From positions 744,001-808,000 of the forward strand of contig NZ_FXEG02000005.1 in the NCBI RefSeq assembly GCF_900176255.2: 64,000 nucleotides of DNA. The letters are read 5' to 3'. Under the pieces are notes generated by a model. The model was not told the origin of the DNA, did not search any database, and saw nothing but the letters and a program-made list of their open reading frames with translations. This document shows positions 41,571 through 50,070 of the stretch, piece after piece. Source of the DNA: Mycobacterium ahvazicum (GTDB lineage Bacteria; Actinomycetota; Actinomycetes; Mycobacteriales; Mycobacteriaceae). Position numbers and translations under genes: made by a program. The stretch's first letter is position 1, and each line of letters begins with the position of its first letter.

Positions 41571-41618
41571 GTTGCGCCGGCGACGATGCAGCGCGCAGCA
41601 ATGAAGAGGAGCGGCGCC
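41571..41618 (+). repeat. MIRU-like element at the fadE32-fadE33 junction
   Basis: The 48-base gap contains GGCGACGATGCAGCGCGCAG followed by CAATGAAGAGGAGCGGCGCC. AGAGGAG provides the fadE33 ribosome-binding site. The in-frame ATG at 41592 would add MQRAAMKRSGA to FadE33, almost the same peptide as at hsaF. Confidence 0.78.
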
Positions 41619-42569
41619 ATGACTGAAGAACGGGAACTGCTGCGTGAGACCGTCGCTGCGCTGGTCACCAAGCACGCCAATCCCGCGGCGGTGCGGACCG
41701 CGATCGCAGCCGAGCACGGCTATGACGAATCGCTGTGGCAGCTGCTGTGCGAGCAGGTGGGTGCCGCCGCGCTGGTGATACCCGAGGAGCTGGGCGGGGC
41801 CGGCGGCGAATTGGCCGACGCCGCAACGGTTCTGCAGGAGCTTGGCCGCGCCTTGGTACCCTCCCCGTTGCTGGGCACCACGCTGGCCGAGCTCGCGCTG
41901 CTGGCCGCACCCGAGCCGGACGCCCAGACACTGGAAGCGCTGGCCGCGGGCGACTCGATTGGAGCGCTGGTGTTCGACGCGGACTACGTCGTCAACGGCG
42001 ACGTCGCCGACGTCGTGGTCGCAGCGGCCGACGGAGAACTGAGCCGGTGGACCCGGTTCAGCGTGCAGCCCGTTACCGCGATGGACCCCACCCGGCGGCT
42101 GGCCCGAATCCAGCCCGAAGACACCGTAGCGCTAGGCCCCGACCCGGGCCTGGCCGACACCGCGGCCATCCTGCTGGCGGCCGAGCAGATCGGCGCCGCC
42201 GAACGCTGCCTGGAACTGACCGTCGAATACGCCAAGAACCGGGTGCAATTCGGCAGGCCGATCGGCAGCTTCCAGGCCCTCAAGCATCGGATGGCCGATC
42301 TGTATGTCGCGATCGCCGCGGCCAAGGCCGTGGTGAACGAAGCCTGTGACGACCCCACCCCCACCAACGCCGCAACGGCTCGGCTGGCCGCCACCGAGGC
42401 GCTGTGTACTGTGACGAGCGAGGGCATCCAGCTGCACGGGGGCATCGCGATCACCTGGGAGCACGACATGCACTTGTATTTCAAACGCGCACACGGCAGC
42501 GCCCAGCTGCTCGACTCGCCACGAGAGGTGCTGCGCCAACTCGAATCCGAGGTGCTCGAAACGTCGTGA
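41619..42569 (+). CDS. fadE33: FadE33, acyl-CoA dehydrogenase subunit
   Basis: The 316-residue protein is another reduced acyl-CoA dehydrogenase subunit, with IPEELGGAGGELADAATVLQ near residue 50, EYAKNRVQFGRPIGSFQALK, and IQLHGGIAITWEHDMHLYFK at the C-terminus. I chose the ATG giving MTEERELLRE over in-frame upstream ATGs contributed by the repeat. It overlaps aspB by four bases. It corresponds to Rv3564. Confidence 0.92.
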   Translation: MTEERELLRETVAALVTKHANPAAVRTAIAAEHGYDESLWQLLCEQVGAAALVIPEELGGAGGELADAATVLQELGRALVPSPLLGTTLAELALLAAPEPDAQTLEALAAGDSIGALVFDADYVVNGDVADVVVAAADGELSRWTRFSVQPVTAMDPTRRLARIQPEDTVALGPDPGLADTAAILLAAEQIGAAERCLELTVEYAKNRVQFGRPIGSFQALKHRMADLYVAIAAAKAVVNEACDDPTPTNAATARLAATEALCTVTSEGIQLHGGIAITWEHDMHLYFKRAHGSAQLLDSPREVLRQLESEVLETS

Positions 42570-43735
42570 ACGCCTCCGTCGCGCTGCGCGCCGGCATCCC
42601 GCCCTTCCATGTGATGGATGTCTGGCTGGCGGCCGCGGAGCGCCAGCGCAGCCACGGCGATCTGGTCAATCTGTCGGCGGGGCAACCCAGCGTGGGCGCT
42701 CCGGAGCCGGTCCGCGCCGCGGCGGCAGCGGCCGTGCAGGCCAACCAGCTGGGCTACACCGTCGCCCTGGGCATTCCCGAGCTGCGCGCTGCTATCGCGG
42801 CGAATTACCAACGCCTGCATGGTATCTCGGTTGAACCCGACGCCGTGGTAGTCACCACGGGATCCTCAGGCGGGTTCCTGCTGGCATTTCTGGCCTGCTT
42901 CGATGTCGGGGATCGGGTCGCGCTGGCCAGCCCCGGCTACCCGTGTTACCGGAACATCCTGTCCGCGTTGGGATGTGAGGTGGTGGAAATCCCGTGCGGT
43001 CCCCAGACCCGATTCCAGCCCACCGCACAGATGCTGTCCGAACTCGACCCTCCGGTGCGCGGTGTCATCGTGGCCAGTCCGGCCAATCCCACCGGCACCG
43101 TCATACCGCCCGAAGAGCTGGCGGCAATCGCATCGTGGTGCGACTCCTCCGGCGTCCGGCTGATCAGCGACGAGGTCTATCACGGGCTGGTCTACGAGGG
43201 TGCCCCGCAAACCAGCAGCGCCTGGCAGACCTCACGAAATGCCGTGGTGGTCAATAGCTTTTCCAAGTACTACGCGATGACCGGCTGGCGGCTGGGCTGG
43301 TTGCTGGTGCCGCCCGAGCTGCTTCGTGCGGTGGACTGCCTGACCGGCAACTTCACCATCTGCCCGCCGGTGCTGCCGCAACTCGCCGCGGTCGCCGCGT
43401 TCACGCCGCAGGCAACCGCCGAAGCCGAAGGCAACCTCCACCACTACGCGGTCAACCGCTCACTGCTGCTGGACGGGCTGCGCGGAATCGGTATCGACCG
43501 GCTGGCTCCGACCGACGGTGCGTTCTATGTCTACGCCGACGTCTCGGACTACACCGACGACTCGCTGGCATTCTGTTCAAAACTGTTGGCCGACACCGGC
43601 GTTGCGATTGCTCCCGGTATCGACTTCGATACCGCGCGTGGCAACAGGTTCGTCCGGCTGTCGTTCGCCGGACCGACCGGCGACATCGAGGAAGCCCTGC
43701 GCCGAATCGGGCCGTGGCTGTCGGTCAGCGGTTGA
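42566..43735 (+). CDS. aspB: PLP-dependent aminotransferase (AspB/Rv3565-like)
   Basis: The 389-residue fold-type I aminotransferase has TTGSSGGFLLAFLA for phosphate binding, VASPANPTGTVIPPEEL, SDEVYHGLVYEG with the cofactor-contact Asp/Tyr, and the PLP Lys in NSFSKYYAMTGWRLGW. GTG start lies inside the fadE33 stop (GTGA). It is last in the KstR2-controlled fadD3 unit. Its real substrate in sterol metabolism is not known; the aspartate name is by similarity only. It overlaps the convergent AMP ligase gene by 11 bases. Confidence 0.9.
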   Translation: MNASVALRAGIPPFHVMDVWLAAAERQRSHGDLVNLSAGQPSVGAPEPVRAAAAAAVQANQLGYTVALGIPELRAAIAANYQRLHGISVEPDAVVVTTGSSGGFLLAFLACFDVGDRVALASPGYPCYRNILSALGCEVVEIPCGPQTRFQPTAQMLSELDPPVRGVIVASPANPTGTVIPPEELAAIASWCDSSGVRLISDEVYHGLVYEGAPQTSSAWQTSRNAVVVNSFSKYYAMTGWRLGWLLVPPELLRAVDCLTGNFTICPPVLPQLAAVAAFTPQATAEAEGNLHHYAVNRSLLLDGLRGIGIDRLAPTDGAFYVYADVSDYTDDSLAFCSKLLADTGVAIAPGIDFDTARGNRFVRLSFAGPTGDIEEALRRIGPWLSVSG

Positions 43736-45578
43736 ACTTACCGGCGAGGTACTCGGCCCGGGCGGCACTACGGGCCAGTTTGCCACTGGTAGTGCGGGGA
43801 ATGGTGCCGGCGGCCACGAGCCGCACGTCGGCGATCCGAACCTGGTGGTTGCGCGAAATCGCCGCCCGCACAACGTCTGCGATCTGACCGAGGTCGGTAC
43901 GTCCGGCGCCCGCGGCCCGCTCGGCCACGATCACCAGCTGCTCGCCGGAGCCACCCTCGGTGGATCCGAGCGCCTCGGCGGGAACGGAGAAGGCGGCGAC
44001 ATAGCCGGTACGAATGGCCGGCGACGACTCGCTGACCGTGGTCTCGATGTCGAACGGGTAATGGTTGCGGCCGTCGATGATGATCAAGTCCTTGATCCGG
44101 CCGGTCAGGTACAGCTCGCCGTCCAGGTAGACCCCGAGATCACCGGTCGCCAGCCAGCAGCCGTTGTCGGCGGCACCCTCGGCATGGCTGCCCCTGCTGA
44201 GCCGGGACTGCAGCTTGTTGCCGAACACCCGTCGGGTTTCATCCTCGCGTCCGAAGTAGCCGCGGCCGATGTTGACGCCTTGCAACCAGATTTCGCCCAC
44301 GGTGCCGTCGGGCACCTCGGCGCCGTCGGGGTCGGCGATCACCGCCCACTGGTCGGGGATCGGCTGCCCGCAGGACACCTGGGCGACCGCGTTGGGATCG
44401 TCGGGTTCCACGACCACCGCGCGCCCGTCGCCGAGCTGTTCGCGGTCGAGGTAGATCACGCTCGCCGCGGCCTCCTGCGAGATGCTGGCCACCGAGAGCG
44501 TCGCCTCCGCCATCCCGTAGGACGGCTTGACCGCGTTCGCGGGCAGCCCGTAGGGAGCAAACGCGTTGGTGAACTTTTCAATGGCCGACATCGTGACGGG
44601 CTCGGATCCGTTGAGGATGCACACGACGTTGCTGAGGTCGAGAGTTTCGCCCGCCGGCGGCAATCCACGCTCGGACGTCAGTTCGAAGGCAAAGTTCGGC
44701 GCCGCCGCGAAGGTGCGGCCGTAGGCCGACTCGATGCCCAACTGCTTGATCCAGCGGTAGGGCCGGCGAAGAAACGCCATCGGATCCATGATCGTGACGT
44801 GCGCCCCGAAGAACGCCGTGAACATGATCATCATCAGCCCCATGTCGTGAAACAGGGGTAACCAACTCACCGTGCGCACATCCACGTCGAGCCCGCCGGA
44901 CATGACCATCTGCATCGCATTGGTGTAAACGGAGCGGTGGGTGATCTCCACCCCGGCCGGTGACCGGGTCGAACCCGAGGTGTACTGCAAGTAGGCGACG
45001 TCGTCGGTGTGCAGGTCTGCGCCGGTGAACATCGCACCAAGGGTCTCCGGCAGCGCGTCGACCGCGATCATCCGCGGGCGCTCGTTCGGCGCCAGCGTCC
45101 GGATGAACGTGCGAACAGACTCGGCGGCGGCGGTCGTGGTCAATACCGCGGCGGGGCGGGCGTCTTCCAGCACCGCGGCCAGCCGCTCGGCATGCCCGGA
45201 CATGGTCGGCGCGAACAGCGGCACGGCGATATTGCCTGCATAGACGCTGCCGAAGAACGCCGCGACGTAGTCGAGGCCCTGCGGCGCGAGGATCGCCACC
45301 CGGTCCCCCGGCTTGGTGACCTGCTGCAGCCGGGCGCCGATCGAGCACACCCGGACCCACAGCTGGTTCCAGCTGAGCACCACGGGCCGCCCGTCTGGTT
45401 CGTGGGAGTAGTCAAGGAAACGGTAGGCCGGGCTGTCCCCGTGCTCGGCGCGGTTCTTGTCGAAGTACGACGTCAGCGTCAGGCCTTCGGGTACGACGAT
45501 TGCGACCTCGGGGGACGCGAATCGTTCCGCATCGTCCGAGGTGGCCACAACATCATCCAAACAAAGATCCCGACTCAC
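43725..45578 (-). CDS. Long-chain fatty acyl-AMP ligase (FadD32-like FAAL)
   Basis: FAALs turn fatty acids into acyl-adenylates and load them on polyketide synthase or carrier proteins. The 617-residue protein has LQYTSGSTRSPAGVEITH as the P-loop, VSWLPLFHDMGLMM, KPSYGMAEATLSVAS, and the FAAL-type IKDLIIIDGRNHYPFDIE, with no Gly-rich CoA-ligase hinge. It is strongly like FadD32 through most of its length, but no PKS or ACP gene is nearby. The start is uncertain: GTG at 45578 lacks a ribosome-binding site. The SDDAERF stretch of its first 20 residues is encoded by sequence like the MIRU-like core. It is absent from the M. tuberculosis locus. Confidence 0.85.
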   Translation of the reverse strand: MSRDLCLDDVVATSDDAERFASPEVAIVVPEGLTLTSYFDKNRAEHGDSPAYRFLDYSHEPDGRPVVLSWNQLWVRVCSIGARLQQVTKPGDRVAILAPQGLDYVAAFFGSVYAGNIAVPLFAPTMSGHAERLAAVLEDARPAAVLTTTAAAESVRTFIRTLAPNERPRMIAVDALPETLGAMFTGADLHTDDVAYLQYTSGSTRSPAGVEITHRSVYTNAMQMVMSGGLDVDVRTVSWLPLFHDMGLMMIMFTAFFGAHVTIMDPMAFLRRPYRWIKQLGIESAYGRTFAAAPNFAFELTSERGLPPAGETLDLSNVVCILNGSEPVTMSAIEKFTNAFAPYGLPANAVKPSYGMAEATLSVASISQEAAASVIYLDREQLGDGRAVVVEPDDPNAVAQVSCGQPIPDQWAVIADPDGAEVPDGTVGEIWLQGVNIGRGYFGREDETRRVFGNKLQSRLSRGSHAEGAADNGCWLATGDLGVYLDGELYLTGRIKDLIIIDGRNHYPFDIETTVSESSPAIRTGYVAAFSVPAEALGSTEGGSGEQLVIVAERAAGAGRTDLGQIADVVRAAISRNHQVRIADVRLVAAGTIPRTTSGKLARSAARAEYLAGKFNR

Positions 45579-45808
45579 GGTAGGACAGATTAATAGGCGC
45601 GTGTGCTATTCGCCGCACCGGTTCGATATGGCGGAGATCACGATCGGGCTACTATCGGCGCTTTTGTCACTGCTCGGGGCCTGGTGGCACGGCCCAGGGC
45701 GTCGGGATTCATTTGCCGGGCGACCATTTTGGGCGGACGCTTTTCGGTCGCCGCGACGACCGGCGAAACGTTTCTTGCAAACCCGGCACGCGTCGGGGAT
45801 TTTGTCGC
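45579..45808. other. Intergenic stretch between nat and the FAAL gene
   Basis: I see no credible gene, operator or strong hairpin in these 230 bases. It should hold the promoter of the FAAL gene, since nat ends upstream of it on the same strand. Confidence 0.5.
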
Positions 45809-46639
45809 TCAATTGCCGACGATATTGGCGATGCGCGCTTCGAGCCGGCCGCGCTCGCCGACGTCGTCGATATTGATGCCGAACCGGTCACTCAGCGCGT
45901 CGACCACCGCGGCGGCATCGTCGAGAACGATCTTCTCGGTCCCGCCGTCGCGGTGGATGGCCAGGTTACGTCCGGACAGATTGATCCGGGCGTCGCCGCT
46001 GACCCGGGCGACCATCAGGCCGGTCACGAAGTGCGAGGCCGGGTTTGTCGAGACGTACCAGCTGCCCATCCGCAGATCGATCTGCGGCCGGGTCTGGGTG
46101 GTGAATTCGTACAGCGATTGCCATTCGCCGCGCAGTTCCGCCTGCAGCACCAGGCCGTCGCCGCGGTCCTCCAGCCGGTAGGGCTCGTGCGCGGTTTGTT
46201 GCACGTTGCCGATTTCGAAGCGAATCGGAGACGTCAGGGTCTGGCCGCCGAAGCCGACGTCCACGAGATAGGACCCCTGCGAACCGGGGAACGTTACGGC
46301 TAACACGGTGTGGGTCTGCGCAGGCGTCGCAGCGTCGGGCGCCAGCATCCAGATCACCCGCCCGGTCAACCGCCGTACCCGAAAGCCGACTTCGGCCAGC
46401 ACGTAACCCAACAGCCCGTTGTGCTCGTAGCAGTAACCGCCGCGGCGCCGGTGCACCAACTTGTCGATCAGGGCGTCTGGACCCAGATCGTCGACCGGCA
46501 CGCCCATCATCGGATCGAGATTCTCGAACGGGATGGACTGGGTGTGAGCGGTCACTAGACCCTGCAGCACCTCGAGGGTCGGTTCGACCGCACCGCCGTA
46601 ATTGATCCGGTCGAAGTACGCAGTCAGATCCACTGTCAT
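45809..46639 (-). CDS. nat: Arylamine N-acetyltransferase
   Basis: NAT transfers acetyl or propionyl groups from CoA to arylamines and hydrazines. In mycobacteria it belongs to the sterol operon and may use propionyl-CoA from cholesterol. The 276-residue protein has the catalytic Cys in RRRGGYCYEHNG (about residue 70), His in TPAQTHTVLAV and Asp in YLVDVGFGG. I chose the ATG giving MTVDLTAYFDRINY, as in other mycobacterial NATs. In M. tuberculosis nat follows hsaB closely; here 7.4 kb separate them, so it probably has its own promoter. Confidence 0.95.
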   Translation of the reverse strand: MTVDLTAYFDRINYGGAVEPTLEVLQGLVTAHTQSIPFENLDPMMGVPVDDLGPDALIDKLVHRRRGGYCYEHNGLLGYVLAEVGFRVRRLTGRVIWMLAPDAATPAQTHTVLAVTFPGSQGSYLVDVGFGGQTLTSPIRFEIGNVQQTAHEPYRLEDRGDGLVLQAELRGEWQSLYEFTTQTRPQIDLRMGSWYVSTNPASHFVTGLMVARVSGDARINLSGRNLAIHRDGGTEKIVLDDAAAVVDALSDRFGINIDDVGERGRLEARIANIVGN

Positions 46640-46802
46640 GGCTCCATTCTGACCGAGGGTTAACCCGCAGGAAACCCAAGGCGACAGAGGGTGTTTGAAC
46701 AAGTTCATACCTCGCCGAGTCCGTCCCGCTCGAAGCGCGGGCGAGGTCCCTTTTAGTTACGCTTGAGCACGCGAGTCACACTTACGCAGGAGGTTGGCGC
46801 CC

Positions 46803-49800
46803 GTGGCTGATGCACCCAAGACCGAAGGCCCGGCATCGGCCGTCAAGGGCATCCCGGAGGAGTTGGCCGCCGCCGGATTCGACAACGCCCGCCAGGTCGG
46901 CAAGGGCGGCGCCGGGGTGGTCTACCGCTGTCACGAGACGGCGTTGGGCCGCAAGGTCGCAATCAAAGTGATGCCGGCGAGTTTCGACGAGGAGAGCCGC
47001 GAGCGCTTTCTGCGCGAGGGATATGCGATGGGTGGGCTCTCGGGGCACCCGAACATCCTGAACATCTTGCGCGTCGGCATCACCTCGAGTGGCCAGCCCT
47101 ACATCGTGATGCCTTACTGCGCTGAGGATTCCCTGGCGGTACGGCTGCGGCGTGAGGGTCGAATCCCATGGCCGGAGGCCATGCGAATCGGGGTGAAGTT
47201 GAGTGGCGCATTGGAAACCGCCCACAAGACCGGCATTTTGCACCGTGACATCAAGCCCGCGAACGTGCTCGTCAACGATTACGGCGAACCGCAATTGGCC
47301 GACTTCGGGATCGCTCACATCCAGGGCGGCTATGAAACCACGAGCGGGTTCTTCTCCGGCACAATCGACTACACACCGCCGGAGTCGTTGGCAGGCAATC
47401 CCGCGACGGTGGTCTCCGACGTATATTCGCTCGGCGCCACGATTTACACACTGATCGCCGGAACTGCCCCCTATGAGCGCCTGGCGAGCGAAGACCTCGT
47501 CGCTCAATACCTGCGTATCAGCACCACCTCCGTCCCCGATTTGCGCGCCAACGGAGTGCCCGACGCGGTCTGCGCTGCAATCGAAGCGGCGATGGAGGTG
47601 GACCCCGCGGACCGTCCCTCGTCCGCAGCGGAATTGGGCCGCGAGTTCCAGGCGGCCCAGCGCAGCAACGGCTTGCCCGCCGACGCGATGGCGATCACCG
47701 ATTCCGGTCGCCACTCGATACGTGCGGCGGCCGTTGAGATCTCCCAATTGGAGGGGCCCGCTTCCGGCGACGACGGCGCGCCGGCACCGTCCACGGCCCC
47801 GGCCACCCGGGTCCGGGAATCGGTGATCCAGCGCGAGTTTTCGGATGCGGCACCGGTCTTGCGCGCCGTCTACGACGCCGAGGTGCAGCCAGAGATTGCG
47901 CAGACGCACCAGGACGGCGACGACGGGGCACCTCCGGAAGGCGATTCGTCCGGCCCCGCCGGACCGCCCGGTGGAAAGCCTCCGCTGCGGTCGCGGGCGG
48001 CGGGGTGGTTCTCGGAGCCGGGAAAGAAGCGCAGCCGCATCGGATTAGCCGCCGGCGCGGCCGTCATGGTCGCTGTGCTGGTCGCCGGCACCGTCTATGC
48101 CACACTGCCGTCCGGCGGGGACAACCACACGACCGCCTCGAATGCGCAACAGCCCCCGGCACACCCCGCACAACCGGCTGTGCAGTGGACACCGATCTCG
48201 GATGCGCGGGTGGCCCGCTATGCGGTGGCGACGACACAAGTCGACGGCACCATCTGGGTTTTCGGCGGAATTCGAAGCGACGGCACCGTCACCGCGCGGC
48301 ACGAGGGCTACGACCCGGCCATCGACGAATGGAAACGCGGCGACGATCTGCCCGTCGCGGTTTCGCACGCGATGGCGGTCAACTGGCAGGGCAACCCGGT
48401 GGTGCTCGGCGGCTGGACGACGGCTGAGGGTAAAAACGTTGCAGCAGACCAAGTTTGGCGGTTGGTCAACGGTCACTGGGTCGAGCTGCCGCACCTGCTG
48501 CAGCCCAGGGCCGCCGCCGCGGCAGCGGTGGTGGGCGACCGCATCGTCGTCACAGGCGGCGTCGATGCGAACGGCGCCCTGCTGAACACCACCGAAGTGT
48601 TCGACGGCAATGCGTGGACGCTGGGCGCGCCACTGCCCACGCCCCGGCAGCTGCTGGCCGCGGCCTCGGACGGAAAACTGGTGTATGCGCTTGGCGGAAC
48701 GAACGGCGCCGACTTGGCCACGGTCGAGGCATACGACATCGGCATGAAAGCGTGGACGTCGTTGCCCGCGTTGCCAAAAGCCCGCAGCGAGCTCGGCGCG
48801 ACGGTCGCGGACGGAAGCCTGGTGGCGCTTGGCGGCGTTTCGTCGGGCCAGGTCCTCAAGAGCGTCTCCATCTACGATCTGACGACCAGAACCTGGTCCG
48901 GTCTGCCGGATATGGCGACCGCACGGCACGGCATGGCGGTCGCCTCGGTGGAGCGGTCGGTCTATGCAATCGGCGGATCGACGGCGATCGGGGACCAGCA
49001 GGCGATCACCTCGGCCGAGATGATCAAACTGCCGCCCCGCAAGACCCAGCCGGCACCGCCGTGGCGTTCGCTACCGGACGCTCCGACTCCCCGGCTGATG
49101 ATGGCCTCGGCCGTGCTCAACGACAAGGTCTGGATCCTCGGCGGGCTGCGCAACGGCGTTGCGCTGCAAACGGTTGAGAGCTACGAGCCACGCACCGGAA
49201 TCTGGGAACCCGGGCCTGCGTTGCCGATCGCGCTGCACCACGCGGCGGCGGCGGCCTACCGCGGCGAGGTCGTTGTCCTCGGCGGTACAGGCGACAACAT
49301 CGCCGACGGCTCGAACAAGGTATTCGCGCTGCACGGCGGCAACTGGGTCGAGCTACCGTCGATGCGGCACGGCAGGGCGGCGCCGGCCGCGGCGGTCGTC
49401 GGAGACAAACTGGTGGTGGTCGGCGGGCAGAACGGCAAGCAGCTCGTCCCGCAAACCGAGATCTTCGACGGCACTTCGTGGCAGGACGCCGCCGACCTGC
49501 CGACCCCGCGCGAACACCTGGCCGCGGTTTCGGACGGCGCGTACGTCTACGCGCTCGGCGGCAGGTCGCTTTCGCCCGACCAGAACTCCGGGGCACTGGA
49601 GCGGTTCGACCTCGGGTCGGGTACGTGGGCGAAGTTGGTGGGTATGCCGACACCGCGCGGCAGCTACGGTGCCACCTACATCGACGGGCGCATCGTCGCG
49701 CTCGGCGGCGAAGAGCCGTCGAGGGTGCTGAATGTCGGCGAGATGTACGACATCGCCACCGGGAAGTGGACGACGCTGCCGCCGATGCCGACCCCGCGCC

Positions 49801-49910
49801 ACGCCGAGGTGGTGGCCACGGTCGGCAACACCGTCTACGTCATCGGGGGTGCGAACCGCCCCTCACACGAGGGTCCCGTCGCGACCGTCGAGGCCCTTGA
49901 TTTCAACTAG
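46803..49910 (+). CDS. Receptor-type Ser/Thr protein kinase with extracytoplasmic Kelch propellers (copy 1)
   Basis: The 1,035-residue protein starts at a GTG with AGGAGG nine bases upstream. Residues about 20-290 are a Hanks-type kinase with a PknK-like start: VGKGGAGVVYRC as glycine loop, Lys55 in VAIKVMP, Asp149 in HRDIKPANVL and Asp167 in ADFGIAH. The P+1 region reads TIDYTPPES, with Pro for the Ala of the usual APE. A Pro/Gly-rich linker follows, then a transmembrane helix at about 414-437 and about 12 Kelch motifs (TIWVFGG, LVYALGG, TVYVIGG and others), enough for two six-bladed propellers outside the cell. Ligand and targets are unknown. Confidence 0.9.
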   Translation: MADAPKTEGPASAVKGIPEELAAAGFDNARQVGKGGAGVVYRCHETALGRKVAIKVMPASFDEESRERFLREGYAMGGLSGHPNILNILRVGITSSGQPYIVMPYCAEDSLAVRLRREGRIPWPEAMRIGVKLSGALETAHKTGILHRDIKPANVLVNDYGEPQLADFGIAHIQGGYETTSGFFSGTIDYTPPESLAGNPATVVSDVYSLGATIYTLIAGTAPYERLASEDLVAQYLRISTTSVPDLRANGVPDAVCAAIEAAMEVDPADRPSSAAELGREFQAAQRSNGLPADAMAITDSGRHSIRAAAVEISQLEGPASGDDGAPAPSTAPATRVRESVIQREFSDAAPVLRAVYDAEVQPEIAQTHQDGDDGAPPEGDSSGPAGPPGGKPPLRSRAAGWFSEPGKKRSRIGLAAGAAVMVAVLVAGTVYATLPSGGDNHTTASNAQQPPAHPAQPAVQWTPISDARVARYAVATTQVDGTIWVFGGIRSDGTVTARHEGYDPAIDEWKRGDDLPVAVSHAMAVNWQGNPVVLGGWTTAEGKNVAADQVWRLVNGHWVELPHLLQPRAAAAAAVVGDRIVVTGGVDANGALLNTTEVFDGNAWTLGAPLPTPRQLLAAASDGKLVYALGGTNGADLATVEAYDIGMKAWTSLPALPKARSELGATVADGSLVALGGVSSGQVLKSVSIYDLTTRTWSGLPDMATARHGMAVASVERSVYAIGGSTAIGDQQAITSAEMIKLPPRKTQPAPPWRSLPDAPTPRLMMASAVLNDKVWILGGLRNGVALQTVESYEPRTGIWEPGPALPIALHHAAAAAYRGEVVVLGGTGDNIADGSNKVFALHGGNWVELPSMRHGRAAPAAAVVGDKLVVVGGQNGKQLVPQTEIFDGTSWQDAADLPTPREHLAAVSDGAYVYALGGRSLSPDQNSGALERFDLGSGTWAKLVGMPTPRGSYGATYIDGRIVALGGEEPSRVLNVGEMYDIATGKWTTLPPMPTPRHAEVVATVGNTVYVIGGANRPSHEGPVATVEALDFN

Positions 49911-50070
49911 TACGGCTGTTCAGGACGCCTTTGCTCGTTGTCTCACGCGTTCGGCCACGCCACGTCGCCGGTCCCGACGGATTTCCGCCGATTGATCATG
50001 GTCGAATCATGTCCCCGAACAGGCCCCTAGGGATACTCTTGAGCTCGCGAATTCGACAATCGCGGGGAAG
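49911..50070. other. Intergenic stretch between the two kinase-Kelch genes
   Basis: The 160 bases hold no gene that I can support. GGGGAAG at 50064-50070 is the only ribosome-binding-like motif, just before the next gene. Confidence 0.5.
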
